From positions 152,599 to 216,598 of the forward strand of contig NW_027331281.1 of NCBI RefSeq assembly GCF_022965805.1: DNA of 64,000 nt, in the 5' to 3' direction. Position numbers and translations under genes: made by a program. The stretch comes from Primulina eburnea. Lineage: Eukaryota > Streptophyta > Magnoliopsida > Lamiales > Gesneriaceae. Shown here in pieces: positions 1 through 12,616 of the stretch (position 1 is its first letter; each line of letters starts with the position of its first letter). The notes under the pieces were generated by a model that was given only the letters and a program-made list of their open reading frames with translations, had not been told where the DNA came from and did not search any database.

Positions 1-952
1 CCGAGTTGAGATCGAGGTTCTTTGTTGCTCTAGGAAGCTAAGGTAAGCTTTTGGATGTGTTAATTCATGGTTTTGGAGAAGTGGTGAATTGGGTTTAATG
101 TTATAGTTGGTTTATTGGGTTTTATGTTATAGATTCTTGGATATTGAGTTGATAATGGTTATATTTATGGATTATTATTGTAGGTGATGTATAAAGTGTT
201 TAGTTTGGAGGTTGCTATTGGTTGTAAGTGGAATCTCATTATTTTGCTCACATGATGATATATGTATTGTGTTTCAAAGGCTTTAATGTGTTATTCCCTT
301 CAATTGCTTATTGATTATATATTGATTCATTTGATATATATATTGGAGGCATTGTTATGTCTCAAATAATAGAAAAAGGGAATACAAGAGAAAAGATAGA
401 GTCTCAAAGTATTGGTTTAAATGCCAAGAGAGAGTTCAAATGTTTTCTGGATTGATAGATACATAGTCAGAGAATTGCATGCAATTAAATGATCATCGCC
501 CATAGGCTTTTATCCCTCACAGTTATCGATTTATATCGATGGGATATTGGCACCCACAGTTATAGATACTATTGATATCAATCCCCATAGCAAAGAGAAA
601 TACCATCACTACAGTTTTATTGATAGGAAATGTTATGAAATGTTATGTTTCAAGAGGATGGTATTTATGATTTCAAAGTCATGTTTTACAGATTATGTTA
701 TTGCTATGTAAGAGTTCCACTTGCTGAGTTTTATACTCATTTCAGTTTATTTCATGTGATGCAGATAAGAGCGACCAGCCGGGACGTTGATGTGGGCTGA
801 AGTCATATGCATAAGAGGAAGGAAGTGAAGGCCATTTTGGCGAGCTTTAGACATGATCATAGGAATGATGTTTTGTATTTTGTATATCATTTGAATGATC
901 ATGTATGTACTTTTGTTAAAGTTATTTTATGAAATGTTATTTCTTCCTCCCT
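1..952 (+). mobile_element. Gypsy LTR fragment, family G1 (cut by window start and by virus array)
   Basis: The stretch aligns collinearly with positions 29579-30533 of the solo LTR at 28981-30593, including the shared block around cgagttgagatcgagg and the block around gatcataggaatgatg. The 5' part of the LTR lies outside the window. The last about 60 bp of the LTR are missing, because viral sequence starts at 951-953 right after tcctccct. No coding capacity is seen. The same LTR family recurs at 47373-47536 and 55841-56634. Confidence 0.85.
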
Positions 953-961
953 CTGATACCA
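951..961 (-). other. Viral terminus of the array, ending inside the primer-binding site
   Basis: Read on the minus strand the last viral bases are TGGTATCAGAG, the first 11 bases of the Met-tRNA primer-binding site. After that the sequence is Gypsy LTR. Caulimovirid DNA has its minus-strand discontinuity at this site, so an end here fits integration of a linear or gapped viral DNA. The bases ct (951-952) could belong to either side. Confidence 0.65.
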
Positions 962-1066
962 CTATTGACAATTACACGGAAATTTAATTGATCTTTAAAT
1001 CAATTTAATCTCAACTAAATCACAAATAAAGATTAAATTTAATCTTTATTCTTCAAATCTTCAGAT

Positions 1067-1306
1067 TTAAGCAGCAAGCTGTGAGCTCTGCTTCTCGAAT
1101 GCCTTTAAGGTAATCTTGGATCTTTCCAAATGTGGATAAACAAACCACTGTTTATAAACAGGATTTATCTCTGGATCTTTTAATCGAGCTTCAAGATCTT
1201 TAATTTGATTATTAATTAATTTAATTTTCTTTTTTAAGATTTTCAAATAATTTGCAGACGGCATGATATAATCAAATGGAGGATCATAAATATAATCGTA
1301 TGACAT
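1067..1306 (-). CDS. Viral leader ORF, copy A (79 codons)
   Basis: This small ORF starts at the first ATG in frame (MSYDYIYDPP) and ends at a TAA shortly before the leader palindrome. It lies in the transcript leader, between the TATA box and the primer-binding site. The middle is lysine-rich and probably a short coiled coil (about residues 20-45), followed by a WFVYPH stretch. The same reading frame is kept in copies C and E at full length. No homolog is recognised. The upstream promoter region is fused to a part of ORF1 by the deletion at 1407-1416, so this copy has lost its TATA box. Confidence 0.55.
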   Translation of the reverse strand: MSYDYIYDPPFDYIMPSANYLKILKKKIKLINNQIKDLEARLKDPEINPVYKQWFVYPHLERSKITLKAFEKQSSQLAA

Positions 1307-1406
1307 AAACTTACATTGATAAAACGATGAACCTTGAAACTGAGAACTCAAGAACTCAGGAACTTGAGAAAACTTCGAAACTTTTATTATGAGAGAGTAG
1401 TAGAGA

Positions 1407-4400
1407 ATTTTTTGGTAGAATATCTTCTTCTTCTTCTTCATCAGAAGTAGAATCTTTTTCCCAAGTATTATTATTGATACTAAGAGTATTTACTCTTTCT
1501 TTTAAATATTTTATTTCAGATTTTATCTGATCTATTTCTCCTTTTAATTCAGAAATAGTAGGCTCTCTTTCTTTTTGTTTAGCCTTTTCTAATATTTTAT
1601 TGTAAGAATATAATTCATGTTCTTGTACTGTATTTTGTACAAGTTTAGGAGGCTTATGATTTGCCATATTTAAATAATGTTCTATAGCTTTTCTTTTTTC
1701 TATAGGATCATTAATTTGATCTATAAGATCTAAAATGAAAGTTTCTTCATTTGATATTACATTTATTTCTAATCCCATAAAATTTATGAGACAGGTGTCA
1801 CAATCACAATTTGGATCACATATTTTATTTTCCGTTATTTCATTATCAGAATCATTATCTGAACTGCTATTAGAATATTCTGATAATTCATCAATAATAT
1901 TAATATATAAATCTTTTTGTTTTGAATCTTCTTCTTTATTTAGAAGAATGTTTATCAATGATTCTTTTAAATCATTGTTTATATTGAGATTATTAATCTT
2001 TTTCTTGACATAACACTTATTAGCTTTATGTCCAATTTTTCCACATTTCCAGCATACTGGAACTTTAGAATCATTTTTTATAGGTTTTTTAAACCTTTTC
2101 TTAGAATATCTTTTAGATTTTTCTTTATCTTTTAAATAATGTTTCTTTCTTTTAAAAGGAAATCGTTTCTTTTTCTTATCCCTTTTAGGATATTGTATTG
2201 GTTGAAAGCCTATTTGCTCACAAAAATCACCAATAATATTTCTATTTTCTTCTTTTTGCATATCAAGTTGTCTTTTTAACTTGATATCATTGCAAAGATT
2301 AATTCCTTCTGCAGTTATTTCTGCAGATAAATCTCCGTATGTAAGAATATTCCAATCTATAGAATTTGTTGAAGATTTAGATTTTAATCTATTTTTTACT
2401 CTCTCAGCAAAAAGAACTGGAAGTCCAGAAATAAATTTTTCTTTCCAGAAATTTGCATTGCAATCATTTCTGGTTAAAACCTTGGTCATAAAAACATCTT
2501 TATACTATCTGAATTCAGATAGTGTTGGGCATCTCAAATTCATTAATTGTTCTTGAGATCTATCTAATTGGAGTTCATTAGCTCCAATAAAATTAGATAA
2601 AATTGTATAAATAAGTGTATTTACAGCATCTGATTCTTCTCTTCCATTAATATCAATTATAGAAGAGTTTAGAATTTTATTCTTTGCTTCTTTAGAAAGA
2701 TAAAAATCCCACCATCCTTGAAGTAGGCCTGTGAAACCAGTAATAATGGCTTGAGCAATTTGCCTATCATTATTACCTTTTATCTTTGCCGCAGAAGAAT
2801 ATATTAACATTTGTTTAATAATAGTTTTAATCTGATATTCAGATTTTCCATCTATATTCCATTCAGTAATGGCTTCTCCATTAAACTGAACGTAATCTTT
2901 TTTCTCTTCAATTTGAAGATCAACAGGTGTTGCTTTTTTATAAAAAGGTTTTACAATTGATACTTTATGCATTTTATTAATCTGCATTTCATCTTCTGAC
3001 GAACTAGAAATATTATCTAGTTGTTCAGATTTGGTAATTACCGAAATAGAACCTTTTTCTTTAATATTGATTTTTTGTAATCGATCTATTAGACCTTCCA
3101 TAAAATCATCGTCCTTTTTAGAACTTAAAAGAAAATTTTCTTTTTTAAGATTAGGAGGAGGTTTTATCATCAAAGTCTTTGAACTTTCACTACTAGAAAT
3201 TCCTTGTTTAGGTTTTGATAAAATCTCTTCTATTCTAGTAGTCTGATTTCTTAAAGAATGAAGAGTAAGATTGGTAAAATTATTCTGTTGAATAATATGG
3301 TCAAAATTACCATGCCCTATTTCTGATTTTATAGGGGCAGCATATATTTCTTTATTACCCTTTTTAATTTGTAAAGTAGTAAAAGGAGGATGAATCTCAA
3401 AAGATTCTTCTCCAGTTTCATGAACATATAATTTATATGTTGATTCGAGAGTATTTATAAAAGACTCATCTTTAAAATTTGGAAATATTTTATTCCTTGC
3501 TGGAAAATATAAATTTTCCATCCATTTGAAAAAATCTAAATTTAATTTAGTTTCTTCAATCCATTCTAAGTATCTTGAAACATATAATGTTTGTTGTTTT
3601 GAATTTAAACAACTTAAAAACCATTTTTTCTTATTAAGATTTTTAATCTTATCTAAACTCTTTTGGATAAAGTTATTATTAATAACCATAACATTATATC
3701 CCATATCAGAAAAAGTAGGAGAATTTGATTTTCTATTATTAACAGAATAACTTCGTTGAAATCGTGAAGTACTAGATTCGGGAATATCCACTTTATATTC
3801 TAGAAGAGATACATTATCATTAGTCTTTTGAAGACCAGATATACTAATTTTTTCAAAATCCGATTTAGAAGAAGTAGAATTTCTACTTTCTTCAGGAAGT
3901 TTAATCCGTAGATGTCTTTGAGATGAGAATTTTATTTCAACATCTCCATCAACATATTGAACTATACTTTCTAGTTTTCTAGATTCTTCTTTTAAAGAAG
4001 GGGCTATACTTTCCATTTTCCAGATTTCTGGCAGAGTAATCTGACTCCAATTAATTGTTTTAGGAATCATAATATTACTTTTAGTAATATCAGTTATGAA
4101 AAGAGTAGTTTCTCCTCTTTTTGAACTAATTTGATTAGTATTAATTCTAAAATTAGATATCGTTGAATTCATGACTTTATAACAAATTCTATATAATAGA
4201 ACAACATTTTCTGTTCCATCTATCATATCAAAACCTTCAGTTTTTATATTTAAGGTGAGGGCTTTCATGATATTTGGATCAGAAAGAGAAATTGGAAAAT
4301 TAGGGAAACAACTAAAATGTATTGGTCCTTCGCATAATGAGGACTCTACAATTCCTAATAAGGAATCTTTGAATTTATTATGCCTTTGGTCTCGTACCAA

Positions 4401-4751
4401 AATTAAAGCTGAAGTATTTAGGCCTAATCTGGTAAGAGGTTTTAAACCTACTTGTATCATTCCCAAATGCATAAATTTGTAATTTTGCTTATGAATATTA
4501 ACAAGTTTTTGAGATAATAAACTAAATGAGTCATATCCTCCTTTTAGAGGAATTGCTTCTTCAATTGTTTTAATAATATAATCGGATTTAAAATTAAATC
4601 CATTAGATCTATAGATCTTCATATTTGAAGATACTGGTATTTTCCAGTTTTGAATATTTTTCTCGAAATTTTCAGAAATAATTAATTCTTTGTTCTTAAT
4701 ATTACTACTTGAAGATTTATTCTTCGTAAAAGATCGTATTAATTTATCCAT
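1407..4751 (-). pseudogene. Florendovirus ORF1, copy A: movement and coat protein part only
   Basis: It starts at ATG 4751 (MDKLIRSFTK). The N-terminal third resembles a 30K-type movement protein (region with LGLNTSALILVRDQRH). The next part has the caulimovirid coat-protein pattern ITGFTG..LQGWWDFYL, and after that come a lysine-rich stretch, a CCHC knuckle (CWKCGKIGHKANKC) and an acidic tail. A TAG at 2505-2507 replaces the Trp codon seen in other copies after SEFR. The protease, RT and RNase H domains and all of ORF2 are gone: the reading frame jumps at 1407-1416 into the leader of the virus through a shared 10-base attttttggt. Confidence 0.8.
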
Positions 4752-4931
4752 TCAAGAATATGGTAGATACTGTCAAGGCTTTACCCTGCCTTACCCTTTG
4801 GCTTTACATGCCTTATGGAACCCGACTTAAGGATTTCTCCTGGGTATAACTACCTTCTTCCTTACAGAATAAAAGAATAAGATCGTAATAGAAGAATAAC
4901 TTTTATTAATTTCTGAAGAATTTCTTCAATT
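4752..4931 (-). other. Viral leader between PBS and ORF1, copy A
   Basis: About 180 bp of untranslated viral leader. It has short direct repeats on the minus strand (GTAAAGCC twice, GGGTAA-type blocks) just before the ORF1 start. The same sequence recurs at 12299-12478 and, with one small deletion, at 18417-18583. No ORF is seen. Confidence 0.6.
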
Positions 4932-4949
4932 ACAATGGCTCTGATACCA
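4932..4949 (-). other. Primer-binding site for tRNA-iMet (virus, copy A)
   Basis: The minus strand reads TGGTATCAGAGCCATTGT, matching the plant initiator methionine tRNA 3'-end complement used by Caulimoviridae for minus-strand DNA priming. It lies about 120 bp downstream of the leader ORF and about 180 bp upstream of ORF1, the expected place. Confidence 0.85.
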
Positions 4950-5069
4950 CTATTGACAATTACACGGAAATTTAATTGATCTTTAAATCAATTTAATCTC
5001 AACTAAATCACAAATAAAGATTAAATTTAATCTTTATTCTTCAAATCTTCAGATTTAAGCAGCAAGCTG

Positions 5070-5294
5070 TTAGCTCTGCTTCTCGAATGCCTTTAAGGTA
5101 ATCTTGGATCTTTCCAAATGTGGATAAACAAACCACTGTTTATAAACAGGATTTATCTCTGGATCTTTTAATCGAGCTTCAAGATCTTTAATTTGATTAT
5201 TAATTAATTTAATTTTCTTTTTTAAGATTTTCAAATAATTTGCAGACGGCATGATATAATCAAATGGAGGATCATAAATATAATCGTATGACAT
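5070..5294 (-). CDS. Viral leader ORF, shortened to 74 codons by a premature TAA
   Basis: Same frame as the 79-codon leader ORF elsewhere, but a TCA codon near the end is TAA, so the last five residues (SQLAA) are lost. The same stop is present at 12617-12619, so these two minus-strand leaders share a recent ancestor or one event was copied. Function unknown; a short lysine-rich coiled coil is likely. Confidence 0.5.
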   Translation of the reverse strand: MSYDYIYDPPFDYIMPSANYLKILKKKIKLINNQIKDLEARLKDPEINPVYKQWFVYPHLERSKITLKAFEKQS

Positions 5295-5370
5295 AAACTT
5301 ACATTGATAAAACGATGAACCTTGAAACTGAGAACTCAAGAACTCAGGAACTGGAGAAAACTTCGAAACT

Positions 5371-5438
5371 TTTATTATGAGAGAGTAGTAGAGAATTTTT
5401 TGGTGTGTGGTTCACAAAGGGCAACCACTCCTTAAATA
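5371..5438 (-). promoter_or_regulatory. Viral pregenomic RNA promoter and poly(A) signal (between copies B and A)
   Basis: On the minus strand TATTTAA (5432-5438) is followed 56 bp later by AATAAA (5371-5376). A TATA element followed closely by the poly(A) signal is the arrangement that makes terminally redundant caulimovirid pregenomic RNA. It lies between the end of ORF2 and the leader ORF. The transcription start is inferred, not mapped. Confidence 0.65.
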
Positions 5439-5593
5439 GCAAAACAATACATACATGCTACAGTGTTTCCACAAATAAAAACATGACACGAGGAAAGTAA
5501 AACACTCACTCAATAATGTACATACTTTATTACAAAGACTATGAGTCTCGTGCTGTCCTGCCTTTTCATCCACTGACCTTAGTGACCTCCAGC

Positions 5594-6924
5594 TCATGCA
5601 TTCAATAATGCAAATATGTCGTCACCCTCATATGGGTCCTGAGCATCTTGTAGATCATCTTGATCGGTCATCTGTGTATCATCTTCCATTTTTTCTTTTC
5701 CTTTTGAGGATGTTGATTCTTGAGTGGGTAAATTTGATTTTTCACCAAAAACTTCTGTGAACATAGAAGTAATGGTATCCTTGTCCAGATGTTGAAAAAG
5801 TTCTTTTAGTAATGTGGTTTGTGTTGGGGTATCATGATTCAAATTCTTCATAGTTTCTCTGGCAACTCCCAAAGCTAATCACCAAAAACTTCTGTGAACA
5901 TAGAAGTAATGGTATCCTTGTCCAGATGTTGAAAAAGTTCTTTTAGTAATGTGGTTTGTGTTGGGGTATCATGATTCAAATTCTTCATAGTTTCTCTGGC
6001 AACTCCCAAAGCTATTACCCCCTGACGGTCATATACTTTGCCTTCTGCAAAGAAATCTTCTTTACCCCACCATTTGATGAGAACTTTTCTGATTAAGAAA
6101 GTAGAGGTATATTTGAGATCAAATTTCTCTTTAGCCATATCCTGTAGTCCATATTCCCATCGAATAATCCAAGGAACATTATAGTTAATGGCGAATTGTA
6201 ATATGGCTGTTAAACCATCAAACTGCGTGTTTGCATTTAGAAACTTATTCCATATGTTTTTAACATTTCTCGGAAGAATGGAAGGCATTACCCCCCATGA
6301 GAAGAAAAAAGTTTTAAACCAACTTGGTATAAATTGAGGAATATCATCTAATTGGAATTTTATCCACCATGAATGTTTTCTTTGAGAATTTTCATATAAA
6401 ACAATGATATCCCAGGCCATGATATAATCATGGTAATTAAACATATTAGGCATTGCCTGAAAGGTGTTTAATTGACGTGCTTGTCCAAGGGGTAAACCCC
6501 AATTAGCAGCTGGGATAATCTTTTTTATTATCATTTTAGAAAAAGCGTAATCGCGATTGCGATCCATATGTTGGATTTCAACTGAGCCAGTTTCGACTAG
6601 AATAGTTTCAAAATATTCTCTGGTTTTTCTTCCCAATATGGGTTGCAAATCTTTAATTAAATAGCTTTGAGCTATATGAATAGGTGATAAACCTTTTAGG
6701 TCTTTATCAACAGGACAGCAATTGAGACATCCTGAAATTAAATAAGGATATTTTAATTCCTCTTTTGATCCCTTTAAGGCAAATATAGCATTATTATAAT
6801 AATGAATGTCATATGCAGTTGGATCATCTGCAAATTCTTTTATTGGATCAAACTTTTCTTCCTCTGTGCTAGCCATATTTGGCTGAGGAATAGTAGCACC
6901 TCTTTTGAAAGGTGGTTTATTCAT
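5594..6924 (-). pseudogene. Florendovirus ORF2, copy B, frameshifted by a 136-bp tandem duplication
   Basis: The ATG at 6924 overlaps the ORF1 stop as ATGAATAA. The product matches the intact 397-codon ORF2 of copy C: a Trp- and aromatic-rich globular body without recognised domains, and an acidic C-terminus (DDLQDAQDPYEGDD). The segment at 5742-5877 is repeated at 5879-6014 with one extra base between, a period of 137 bp, which is not a multiple of three and so breaks the frame after EVFGD. The function of the family is unknown. Confidence 0.8.
5742..6014. repeat. 136-bp direct tandem duplication inside viral ORF2
   Basis: Two essentially identical copies, 5742-5877 and 5879-6014, start with tcaccaaaaact and end with aaagcta, separated by a single a. 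It is absent from the ORF2 of copies C, D and E, so it arose in this copy. Confidence 0.9.
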
Positions 6925-9900
6925 GGGCTTCTTCCCGGTGGCTGGTCTTTTTAAGACTGTCTTCCAAGACTGATCCCTGCAAGAATTCTCTAGTTAGAAA
7001 ATCTGGTAAAGAATTAGATTTTCCAGAAATATGTTCAATATCAAAATCAAAACAAGCTAAAATTGCTTGCCATCTAGCAAATATTTGTTTAGATGCTATT
7101 ACTTTAACATCTTTTAAAAGAATATCTTTGGCAGATTTGCAATCAACTCGTAATAAAAATTTCTTATTTAAAAGATCACTTTCAAATTTTGTAATACATT
7201 TAACAATTGAAAGGATTTCTTTCTTTATTGTAGAGTAATTCTTTTGAGTATTATTCCAAGTTCCAGACGTATATCTAACAAGAATTTCTTTAGATGTATT
7301 ATCTATTTTCTGTTTTAGTATTCCTCCGTAACCAATATCAGAGGCGTCTGTTTCAACTATTTTGAATGCTTCTGGATTAGCAATAGATAAACAAGGGAGT
7401 TCTTTAACTCTTTCTTTTATTTTTTGTATGGCAAGAGTATGACTATTAGTCCATGGTTGAGGATTTTTCTTCAACCTTTGAAATAATAATTTACAATCTT
7501 GAGCGAGATCTTTATAAAAATCTCCTATATAATTAAGAATTCCAAGAAATCTTTGTAATTGATTTACATCAGTGATTTTATCAGGAAATTTATCAGCAAA
7601 AACAATTGCTCTTTCAATAGGAATTATTATTCCATTTTCAATATAATGTCCTAAGAATTTTATCTTAGTTTGAAAAAGTTTTACTTTTTTCTGATTTACT
7701 GCCAAACCGGCTTTTTTAGTCACTTGAATAAATATATTTAAATGTTTAAAATGCTGATCGATATTATCAGAATATATAAGGACATCATCTATATAGACGA
7801 TAATATAATCTATATAAGAATTATAAATTTCATTCATTATATTTTGAAATTCCATTGGAGCATTTTTTAATCCAAATGGCATTACATTCCATTCGTAATG
7901 GCCAAATGGTACAGTAAAAGCTGTTTTATATTTATCTTCTTCTTTTAGAAGAATTTGATAAAATCCTGATTTTAAATCAAAAGAAGAGAATATTTTTCCT
8001 TTAAATAATCTATTTAATAAATCTCTTTTATTTGGTAATGGATGCTTTATCCATTTTAATGCTTTATTAAGCGGTTTATAATTGATAACAAGTCTTGGAG
8101 CTCCTCTTTCAATTTCGGCTGCATTTTCAACATAGAAAGCTGGGCAACTCCAAGGACTATTACTTGGTCTGATTAACTCCTTTTTAAGAAGACTATCAAT
8201 TTCTTCTTTGCAGTAATTTAAAAGTCTAGGCCCCATGGCTATAGGCCTTGCTTTTGTAGGAATTTTATCCTCATAAAAATCATCTATATAAGGAAGACTG
8301 ACTTGATGTTTTTTCCTATTCCAAAAGGCATTAGGAACATCAGCACATATCTCTTTAGATATGGTTTCTGAAATAATTTTTATTTTTTCTTGAATTTTAT
8401 CAGATTTTAACTTATCTTTAATATTTTTAAAAAGAATTTCATCTTTTAATGAAATAACAAAATTTTCTTTATTACTAACTATTTTTTGTAAAATATTGAT
8501 AGATTTTGAAACTGGTATAGTTGTAAATGGAAAAAATAAATTATTACCTTTAATGTTGGTATATAAACCCTTTTCATTGATTTTATTAATAGGAAACAAC
8601 ATTTGGAAAAATGGAGTTCCTAAAATCACAGGAGTAGATATATTTTTAATAAGAATAAAAGTTGTATTTAAACAAACTCCAGAATTACATATTGCCACAT
8701 CAGACAATTTGTAATTAACTATAAGAGGTTGCTTATTAGCAGCAGTGATAAATTGAGTAGTTTTTTTATAATATTTAGACGGAACAATTCCTTCACTGAT
8801 GCAATTTACATCAGCTCCTGTATCTAGTAATGCTTCAATAGTGATTTTAAATTTTTTATTAATAATTAATGTTACTTTTGAGTACCATTTTTGAGAAATA
8901 ATCTGATCAATTTTATTGATCCATACCATTTGATTTATTTCCTGATCATCATCATTTTTTGGTAGAATATCTTCTTCTTCTTCTTCATCAGAAGTAGAAT
9001 CTTTTTCCCAAGTATTATTATTGATACTAAGAGTATTTACTCTTTCTTTTAAATATTTTATTTCAGATTTTATCTGATCTATTTCTCCTTTTAATTCAGA
9101 AATAGTAGGCTCTCTTTCTTTTTGTTTAGCCTTTTCTAATATTTTATTGCAAGAATATAATTCATGTTCTTGTACTGTATTTTGTACAAGTTTAGGAGGC
9201 TTATGATTTGCCATATTTAAATAATGTTCTATAGCTTTTCTTTTTTCTATAGGATCATTAATTTGATCTATAAGATCTAAAATGAAAGTTTCTTCATTTG
9301 ATATTACATTTATTTCTAATCCCATAAAATTTATGAGACAGGTGTCACAATCACAATTTGGATCACATATTTTATTTTCCGTTATTTCATTATCAGAATC
9401 ATTATCTGAACTGCTATTAGAATATTCTGATAATTCATCAATAATATTAATATAGAAATCTTTTTGTTTTGAATCTTCTTCTTTATTTAGAAGAATGTTT
9501 ATCAATGATTCTTTTAAATCATTGTTTATATTGAGATTATTAATCTTTTTCTTGACATAACACTTATTAGCTTTATGTCCAATTTTTCCACATTTCCAGC
9601 ATACTGGAACTTTAGAATCATTTTTTATAGGTTTTTTAAACCTTTTCTTAGAATATCTTTTAGATTTTTCTTTATCTTTTAAATAATGTTTCTTTCTTTT
9701 AAAAGGAAATCGTTTCTTTTTCTTATCCCTTTTAGGATATTGTATTGGTTGAAAGCCTATTTGCTCACAAAAATCACCAATAATATTTCTATTTTCTTCT
9801 TTTTGCATATCAAGTTGTCTTTTTAACTTGATATCATTGCAAAGATTAATTCCTTCTGCAGTTATTTCTGCAGATAAATCTCCGTATGTAAGAATATTCC

Positions 9901-12298
9901 AATCTATAGAATTTGTTGAAGATTTAGATTTTAATCTATTTTTTACTCTCTCAGCAAAAAGAACTGGAAGTCCAGAAATAAATTTTTCTTTCCAGAAATT
10001 TGCATTGCAATCATTTCTGGTTAAAACCTTGGTCATAAAAACATCTTTATACCATCTGAATTCAGATAGTGTTGGGCATCTCAAATTCATTAATTGTTCT
10101 TGAGATCTATCTAATTGGAGTTCATTAGCTCCAATAAAATTAGATAAAATTGTATAAATAAATGTATTTACAGCATCTGATTCTTCTCTTCCATTAATAT
10201 CAATTATAGAAGAGTTTAGAATTTTATTCTTTGCTTCTTTAGAAAGATAAAAATCCCACCATCCTTGAAGTTGGCCTGTGAAACCAGTAATAATGGCTTG
10301 AGCAATTTGCCTATCATTATTACCTTTTATCTTTGCCGCAGAAGAATATATTAACATTTGTTTAATAATAGTTTTAATCTGATATTCAAATATTCCATCT
10401 ATATTCCATTCAGTAATGGCTTCTCCATTAAACTGAACGTAATCTTTTTTCTCTTCAATTTGAAGATCAACAGGTGTTGCTTTTTTATAAAAAGGTTTTA
10501 CAATTGATACTTTATGCATTTTATTAATCTGCATTTCATCTTCTGACGAACTAGAAATATTATCTAGTTGTTCAGATTTGGTAATTACCGAAATAGAACC
10601 TTTTTCTTTAATATTGATTTTTTGTAATCGATCTATTAGACCTTCCATAAAATCAACGTCCTTTTTAGAACTTAAAAGAAAATTTTCTTTTTTAAGATTA
10701 GGAGGAGGTTTTATCATCAAAGTCTTTGAACTTTCACTACTAGAAATTCCTTGTTTAGGATTTGATAAAATCTCTTCTATTCTAGTAGTCTGATTTCTTA
10801 AAGAATGAAGAGTAAGATTGGTAAAATTATTCTGTTGAATAATATGGTCAAAATTACCATGCCCTATTTCTGATTTTATAGGGGCAGCATATATTTCTTT
10901 ATTACCCTTTTTAATTTGTAAAGTAGTAAAAGGAGGATGAATCTCAAAAGATTCTTCTCCAGTTTCATGAACATATAATTTATATGTTGATTCGAGAGTA
11001 TTTATAAAAGACTCATCTTTAAAATTTGGAAATATTTTATTCCTTGCTGGAAAATATAAATTTTCCATCCATTTGAAAAAATCTAAATTTAATTTCGTTT
11101 CTTCAATCCATTCTAAGTATCTTGAAACATATAATGTTTGTTGTTTTGAATTTAAACAACTTAAAAACCATTTTTTCTTATTAAGATTTTTAATCTTATC
11201 TAAACTCTTTTGGATAAAGTTATTATTAATAACCATAACATTATATCCCATATCAGAAAAAGTAGGAGAATTTGATTTTCTATTATTAACAGAATAACTT
11301 CGTTGAAATCGTGAAGTACTAGATTCGGGAATATCCACTTTATATTCTAGAAGAGATACATTATCATTAGTCTTTTGAAGATCAGATATACTAATTTTTT
11401 CAAAATCCGATTTAGAAGAAGTAGAATTTCTACTTTCTTCAGGAAGTTTAATTCGTAGATGTCTTTGAGATGAGAATTTTATTTCAACATCTCCATCAAC
11501 ATATTGAACTATACTTTCTAGTTTTCTAGATTCTTCTTTTAAAGAAGGGGCTATACTTTCCATTTTCCAGATTTCTGGCAGAGTAATCTGACTCCAATTA
11601 ATTGTTTTAGGAATCATAATATTACTTTTAGTAATATCAGTTATGAAAAGAGTAGTTTCTCCTCTTTTTGAACTAATTTGATTAGTATTAATTCTAAAAT
11701 TAGATATCGTTGAATTCATGACTTTATAACAAATTCTATATAATAGAACAACATTTTCTGTTCCATCTATCATATCAAAACCTTCAGTTTTTATATTTAA
11801 GGTGAGGGCTTTCATGATATTTGGATCAGAAAGAGAAATTGGAAAATTAGGGAAACAACTAAAATGTATTGGTCCTTCGCATAATGAGGACTCTACAATT
11901 CCTAATAAGGAATCTTCGAATTTATTATGCCTTTGGTCTCGTACCAAAATTAAAGCTGAAGTATTTAGGCCTAATCTGGTAAGAGGTTTTAAACCTACTT
12001 GTATCATTCACAAATGCATAAATTTGTAATTTTGCTTATGAATATTAACAAGTTTTTGAGATAATAAACTAAATGAGTCATATCCTCCTTTTAGAGGAAT
12101 TGCTTCTTCAATTGTTTTAATAATATAATCGGATTTAAAATTAAATCCATTAGATCTATAGATCTTCATATTTGAAGATACTGGTATTTTCCAGTTTTGA
12201 ATATTTTTCTCGAAATTTTCAGAAATAATTAATTCTTTGTTCTTAATATTACTACTTGAAGATTTATTCTTCGTAAAAGATCGTATTAATTTATCCAT
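6917..12298 (-). pseudogene. Florendovirus ORF1 polyprotein, copy B (full length, one nonsense codon)
   Basis: This is the most complete ORF1, about 1793 codons. Domains in order: movement protein (about 60-330); coat protein with LQGWWDFYL (about 670-690) and a basic stretch before the zinc knuckle CWKCGKIGHKANKC (about 900); a second Cys cluster CDPNCDCDTC; an acidic region; aspartic protease ALLDTGAD (about 1157); RT with SSFDLKSG and YIDD (about 1502); RNase H with ETDAS (about 1650). Reverse transcription and packaging are the family's known jobs. Codon 97 is TGA (12008-12010) where the other copies have GGA, dividing the frame into 96 and 1696 codons. There is no integrase. The stop overlaps the ORF2 start by 8 nt. 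Confidence 0.88.
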
Positions 12299-12478
12299 TC
12301 AAGAATATGGTAGATACTGTCAAGGCTTTACCCTGCCTTACCCTTTGGCTTTACATGCCTTATGGAACCCGACTTAAGGATTTCTCCTGGGTATAACTAC
12401 CTTCTTCCTTACAGAATAAAAGAATAAGATCGTAATAGAAGAATAACTTTTATTAATTTCTGAAGAATTTCTTCAATT

Positions 12479-12496
12479 ACAATGGCTCTGATACCA
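12479..12496 (-). other. Primer-binding site for tRNA-iMet (virus, copy B)
   Basis: Identical to the site at 4932-4949: the minus strand reads TGGTATCAGAGCCATTGT. It precedes ORF1 of copy B by 180 bp. Confidence 0.85.
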
Positions 12497-12616
12497 CTAT
12501 TGACAATTACACGGAAATTTAATTGATCTTTAAATCAATTTAATCTCAACTAAATCACAAATAAAGATTAAATTTAATCTTTATTCTTCAAATCTTCAGA
12601 TTTAAGCAGCAAGCTG

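Noticed and set aside
2281..2556. Plus-strand ORFs opposite viral ORF1 (also 4255-4482, 8496-8714, 9828-10103, 11802-12029 and equivalents)
   Set aside because: They repeat identically in each copy because they are antisense shadows of ORF1; codon pattern follows the sense strand.
4932..4949. tRNA gene fragments at TGGTATCAGAGC sites
   Set aside because: The matches are 12-18 nt complements of the tRNA-iMet 3' end placed after LTRs or leaders, so they are primer-binding sites. No cloverleaf is present.
5412..5597. 61-codon ORF downstream of ORF2 (also 12959-13144, 17761-17946, 27654-27839)
   Set aside because: It overlaps the viral promoter and TATA box, and the sequence is low in conserved features; more likely promoter DNA that happens to be open.
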